Notes under the pieces: generated by a model
What the model was told of the DNA's origin: nothing
Seen by the model: the letters and a program-made list of their open reading frames with translations, nothing else
Databases searched by the model: none
DNA from: JBBPYC01 sp038200275
GTDB lineage: Bacteria > Pseudomonadota > Gammaproteobacteria > Burkholderiales > Burkholderiaceae_C
Assembly (NCBI GenBank): GCA_038200275.1
Contig: JBBPYC010000106.1
Location: forward strand, 1-30,336
Length of the DNA stretch: 30,336 bases
Direction: 5' to 3'
Made by a program: the position numbers and the translations under genes
Shown here: positions 27,848-30,336 of the stretch, in pieces
Layout of the letters: every line of letters starts with the position of its first letter
How positions within the stretch are numbered: the first letter of the stretch is position 1

Positions 27848-28648
27848 ATGCCCCATCCCCCCAATCGCGACGAAGACGAGCTGTCCGGCAGCGAGCAGCC
27901 ATTCGTCGAGCATCTGGTCGAATTGCGCGACCGGCTGATCAAGGCGGTGGTGGCCATTGGTGTGGTCGCCGGGGTGCTGTTTCTCTACCCAGGGCCTGCC
28001 ACGCTGTATGACTGGCTGGCGGCGCCGCTGGTCGCGCACTTGCCGGTGGGTGCCACGCTGATTGCAACTTCGGTGATCTCACCATTCATTGTGCCGCTCA
28101 AGATTTTGCTGATGGCGGCATTCATGATTGCGCTGCCGGTGGTGCTGTACCAGGCTTGGGCGTTCATCGCGCCAGGGCTCTATTCGTACGAGAAGAAACT
28201 GGTGATGCCGCTGGTGATGTCGAGCACGTTGCTGTTTTTCGCGGGGGTCGCCTTCAGCTACTTCTTCGTGTTCGGCCAGGTGTTTGCATTCATTCAGAGC
28301 TTTGCGCCCAAGAGCATTACGGCAGCGCCGGATATCGAGGCCTATCTGAGTTTCGTGCTCACGATGTTCCTCGCATTCGGTCTGACGTTTGAAGTGCCGA
28401 TCGTGGTGATTGTGCTGGCGCGGCTGAACATCGTCAGTGTTGAAAAACTCAAGTCGTACCGCGGCTACTTTGTGGTGATCGCGTTCATCGTCGCGGCCAT
28501 CGTGACGCCGCCGGATGTGGTGTCACAGCTTGCACTCGCGATTCCGATGTGCCTGCTCTATGAGGTCGGCATCTGGGCTGCGCAGATCTTTATTCGCGAA
28601 ACCAAAGCGCCTGAGGACAAAGCTTCGGAAGAAGCGAACGTGTCTTGA
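27848..28648 (+). CDS. tatC: Sec-independent translocase subunit TatC
   Basis: TatC is the core signal-recognition subunit of the Tat translocase. The 266 residues start MPHPPNRDEDELSGSEQPFV, followed by the conserved EHLVELRDRL element that binds the twin-arginine signal. Six hydrophobic helices follow, with the family motifs PLKILLMAAFMIALPVVLYQ, FIAPGLYSYEKK and LTMFLAFGLTFEVPI. The ATG at 27848 is chosen because the residues read from an earlier in-frame TTG do not fit the family. The gene is complete. An IS630-type element begins 59 bases after its stop. Confidence 0.96.
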   Translation: MPHPPNRDEDELSGSEQPFVEHLVELRDRLIKAVVAIGVVAGVLFLYPGPATLYDWLAAPLVAHLPVGATLIATSVISPFIVPLKILLMAAFMIALPVVLYQAWAFIAPGLYSYEKKLVMPLVMSSTLLFFAGVAFSYFFVFGQVFAFIQSFAPKSITAAPDIEAYLSFVLTMFLAFGLTFEVPIVVIVLARLNIVSVEKLKSYRGYFVVIAFIVAAIVTPPDVVSQLALAIPMCLLYEVGIWAAQIFIRETKAPEDKASEEANVS

Positions 28649-28707
28649 GCGTGGCTTCTTGGTGGCAACTTGAGTCCGGACGCTGCACGCCGCACTTGAA
28701 TTTCCTA

Positions 28708-28717
28708 GAGCGGTTTC
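28708..28717 (+). repeat. IS630 left terminal inverted repeat
   Basis: GAGCGGTTTC is the inward-facing left end of the IS630-type element. TA flanks it on the outside. Confidence 0.75.
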
Positions 28718-28801
28718 GTTCTGACCTGTGCCGCCTTGGCAGAGTTGGGTGGTGCTGGCAAGATGGCTGCGGTGTTTCACGGACAGCATGGGGAGGCGGT
28801 C

Positions 28802-29756
28802 ATGGCGTGGCAGCGGGGGCAAGCGTATGGGCAGGACTTGCGCGACCGGATACTGGCTGCAGACGGCTCGATCCGCGAGGTCGCCGAGCGCTTTGCGGTC
28901 AGCCACTCGTACGTGGCGCGGGCGCGGGGCAAGCGGCGCCGGCTGGGTGAGGTCCGCGCAGGCGTGCAGTGCAATCACGTGCCGCGGCGGCTGGCCGGGT
29001 TGGAGCCCGCGCTGGTCGCGCAGGTGGCGGCAGGCCCGGACCAGACGCTGGCGCAGTTGTGCAACTGGGCTCAGCACGAGCACGGCGTGCACGTGGGCAT
29101 CACCACCCTGTGGAAGACGCTGGCTCGGCTGGGCCTGAGCTTTAAAAAAAGACCGTCCATGCCAGCGAGCAGCAGCGCCCAGACGTAGCAGCAGCGCGTG
29201 AGGCGTGGGCGGCCGAGCAGGCTGCGCTGCAAGCGGGTCGTCTGGTCTTCCTCGATGAGACCTGGGCGACGACGAGCATGACGCCTACACGAGGCCGTGC
29301 TCTGCGCGGGGCCAGCGCTGTCTGGGGCGGGCGCCCTGCGGCCACTGGCACACGACCACGTTCGTGTGTGCGCTGCGTCAACATGGCTTGGCTGCGCCTT
29401 GCGTGCTCGACGGCCCCGTCAACGGACAAGCCTTCGTGGCCTGGGTCGAGCAGATGCTGGCGCCCGAGTTGCACCCCGGCGACATCGTCGTGATGGACAA
29501 CCTCGGCTCGCACAAGGTGAGCGGCGTGCGCCAAGCCATCGAGGCCGCAGGCGCCACGCTGCGTTATCTGCCGCCTTACAGCCCCGACTTCAACCCGATC
29601 GAGCAGGTGTTTGCCAAGCTCAAAGGGCTGCTACGCCGAACGGCAGCGCGCAATGTCGAGTCGCTGTGGGGCTCAATAGGCAATCTGCTCGACAGCTTCT
29701 CCGCTGCCGAATGCGCCAACTACATCCGCCACTGCGGCTATGGCAGCTCAGCGTGA
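28802..29756 (+). pseudogene. IS630-family transposase, read in three frames
   Basis: The N-terminal helix-turn-helix part starts MAWQRGQAYGQDLRDRILAA (ATG 28802) and runs to FKKRPSM, with a stop at 29186-29188. At the A7 run (29144-29150) a -1 shift gives KKTVHASEQQRPDVAAAREA and the first catalytic Asp in VFLDETWATTSM. This first shift looks like the programmed frameshift known in IS630. At about 29310-29313 a second -1 change is needed to reach GHWHTTTFVCALRQHGLAAP, VVMDNLGSHK (second Asp) and YSPDFNPIEQVF (final Glu). Relatives read straight through at that second point, so it is probably a disabling indel or a sequence error. Inactivity is inferred. Confidence 0.7.
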
Positions 29757-29764
29757 AAACGCTC
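29755..29764 (-). repeat. IS630 right terminal inverted repeat
   Basis: GAAAACGCTC is the complement of GAGCGTTTTC and matches the left end at 9 of 10 positions. It overlaps the end of the transposase stop codon (29754-29756). Confidence 0.75.
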
Positions 29765-29819
29765 TAGGTCGTGTTAACACTTATTGCCGATGCACGGTTT
29801 GCACCTGATACTGCGGTGC

Positions 29820-30336
29820 ATGCAATTGACTTCCGAACAGTTCGAGCAGATCAAAGACTGGCTGCCGCGCCAGCGCGGCAACGTGAGCCTGGACAACCTG
29901 CAGGTGCTCAACGCCATCCTGCATGTGGCCGCCAACGGCTGCAAGTGGCGTGCGCTGCCTACAACATACGGCAAGTGGCATACCATCTACACGCGCATGA
30001 TGCGCTGGAGCCAAGCGGGCGTGCTCGACCGTGTGTTCGAGCAACTGCAGCGCCAGCGCCTCATGCACGTGCGCATCGAAGCCATCTGCCTGGACTCCAC
30101 CACCATCAAGGCGCATCCGGATGCGGCCGGGGCGCGAAAAAAAACGGTCCACAAGCCCTCGGGCGAAGCCGCGGCGGCTGGGGCACCCAACTGCATCTGG
30201 TTGCCGCAGATGCGCGCAGCGTCATCACTTGGAGCCTCACTCCGGGCCAAGCCGGCGACGCGCCCGAAGGCCGCAGGCTGATCCAGGAGCTGGGGCCGCA
30301 CGATGGGCAGGTAGCGCTACTGATGGACAGCGCCTA
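29820..30336 (+). CDS. IS5-family transposase with -1 frameshift (partial, 3' end outside window)
   Basis: The first frame starts MQLTSEQFEQIKDWLP (ATG 29820; an ATG at 29790 is also in frame) and includes LQVLNAILHVAANGCKWRALP and ICLDSTTIKAHPDAAGARKK. The Asp in CLDST is the first catalytic residue. That frame ends at 30279-30281 with no further family sequence. A -1 shift at the A8 run gives KNGPQALGRSRGGWGTQLHL and SLTPGQAGDAPEGRRL, then LLMDSA with the second Asp at the window edge. The shift fits the programmed frameshift of IS427-group elements. Confidence 0.8.
30137..30144 (+). other. A8 slippery site for transposase frameshift
   Basis: Eight adenines are read as CGA AAA AAA ACG in frame 0, so A AAA AAA forms a canonical -1 slippery heptamer. 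The -1 product continues with conserved IS5 residues, whereas the unshifted product stops after about 45 unconserved residues. Confidence 0.7.

Larger units (their letters stand above)
28708..29764 (+). mobile_element. IS630-family insertion sequence, complete
   Basis: This is a 1057-base element flanked by TA at 28706-28707 and 29765-29766, the expected 2-base target duplication for IS630. The terminal inverted repeats are GAGCGGTTTC (28708-28717) and, read inward from the right end, GAGCGTTTTC (29755-29764): 9 of 10 identical. It holds one transposase reading region in three frames. It lies 59 bases after tatC and abuts the next element at 29767. Confidence 0.85.
29767..30336 (+). mobile_element. 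IS5-family insertion sequence (IS427-like), left part; continues beyond right edge
   Basis: The left end appears to be GGTCGTGTTAACAC starting at 29767, directly after the TA that ends the IS630 element. An IS5-type transposase starts 53 bases inside and carries an A8 slippage site. The other end is outside the window. Group assignment rests on the terminal sequence, the protein and the frameshift arrangement. Confidence 0.75.

Overview
The window is GC-rich chromosomal DNA from a betaproteobacterium, most likely order Burkholderiales and perhaps Comamonadaceae-like. The evidence is the gene order gltBD – mla – ABC exporter – ibaG – murA – his – hinT – tatABC, a short-form HisG, a separate hisI and hisE, and a monofunctional hisB. 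The family assignment is from memory of synteny; no search was run.

Layout. Bases 1-139 are the end of an IS5-type element that runs off the left edge. gltB and gltD (350-6577) encode both subunits of NADPH glutamate synthase. Two minus-strand genes follow (6743-8326), a methyltransferase and a glycosyltransferase-like protein, and they interrupt what is otherwise a co-directional block. The mla genes (8528-13024; F, E, D, A, C, B) encode the retrograde phospholipid-trafficking system of the outer membrane. A two-gene ABC exporter (13111-14983), the BolA-like ibaG and murA come next. murA overlaps hisG, and the histidine genes then run to 25983 in the order G, D, C, B, H, A, F, I, E. A small membrane protein, hinT and tatABC complete the block at 28648. 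The right end is mobile DNA: a complete IS630-type element (28708-29764) butted directly against an IS5-type element that leaves the window.

The histidine operon has been invaded twice. Between hisD and hisC lie the wreck of a GNAT acetyltransferase gene (one nonsense codon and two frame changes) and a vapBC-type toxin-antitoxin pair whose toxin stop overlaps the hisC start as GTGA. Between hisA and hisF lies a hexose-phosphate mutarotase-like gene that overlaps hisA as ATGA. Many genes are coupled by 4-base overlaps: mlaF/E, murA/hisG, hisG/D, vapC/hisC, hisC/B, hisA/mutarotase and hisE/membrane protein.

Two dispersed intergenic repeat families are visible. A roughly 98-base GC-rich, hairpin-forming repeat occurs three times, always a few bases after a stop codon and in the same orientation. 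A 55-base repeat occurs twice, and one copy contains the probable hisH start codon. The C-terminus of MlaA carries a 13-residue tandem repeat.

Most of the window is ordinary core metabolism and envelope biology. I see no CRISPR array, tRNA or rRNA gene, and nothing that is convincingly a new molecular system. The points most worth a second look are the toxin-antitoxin insertion in the his operon, the repeats and the MlaA tail.
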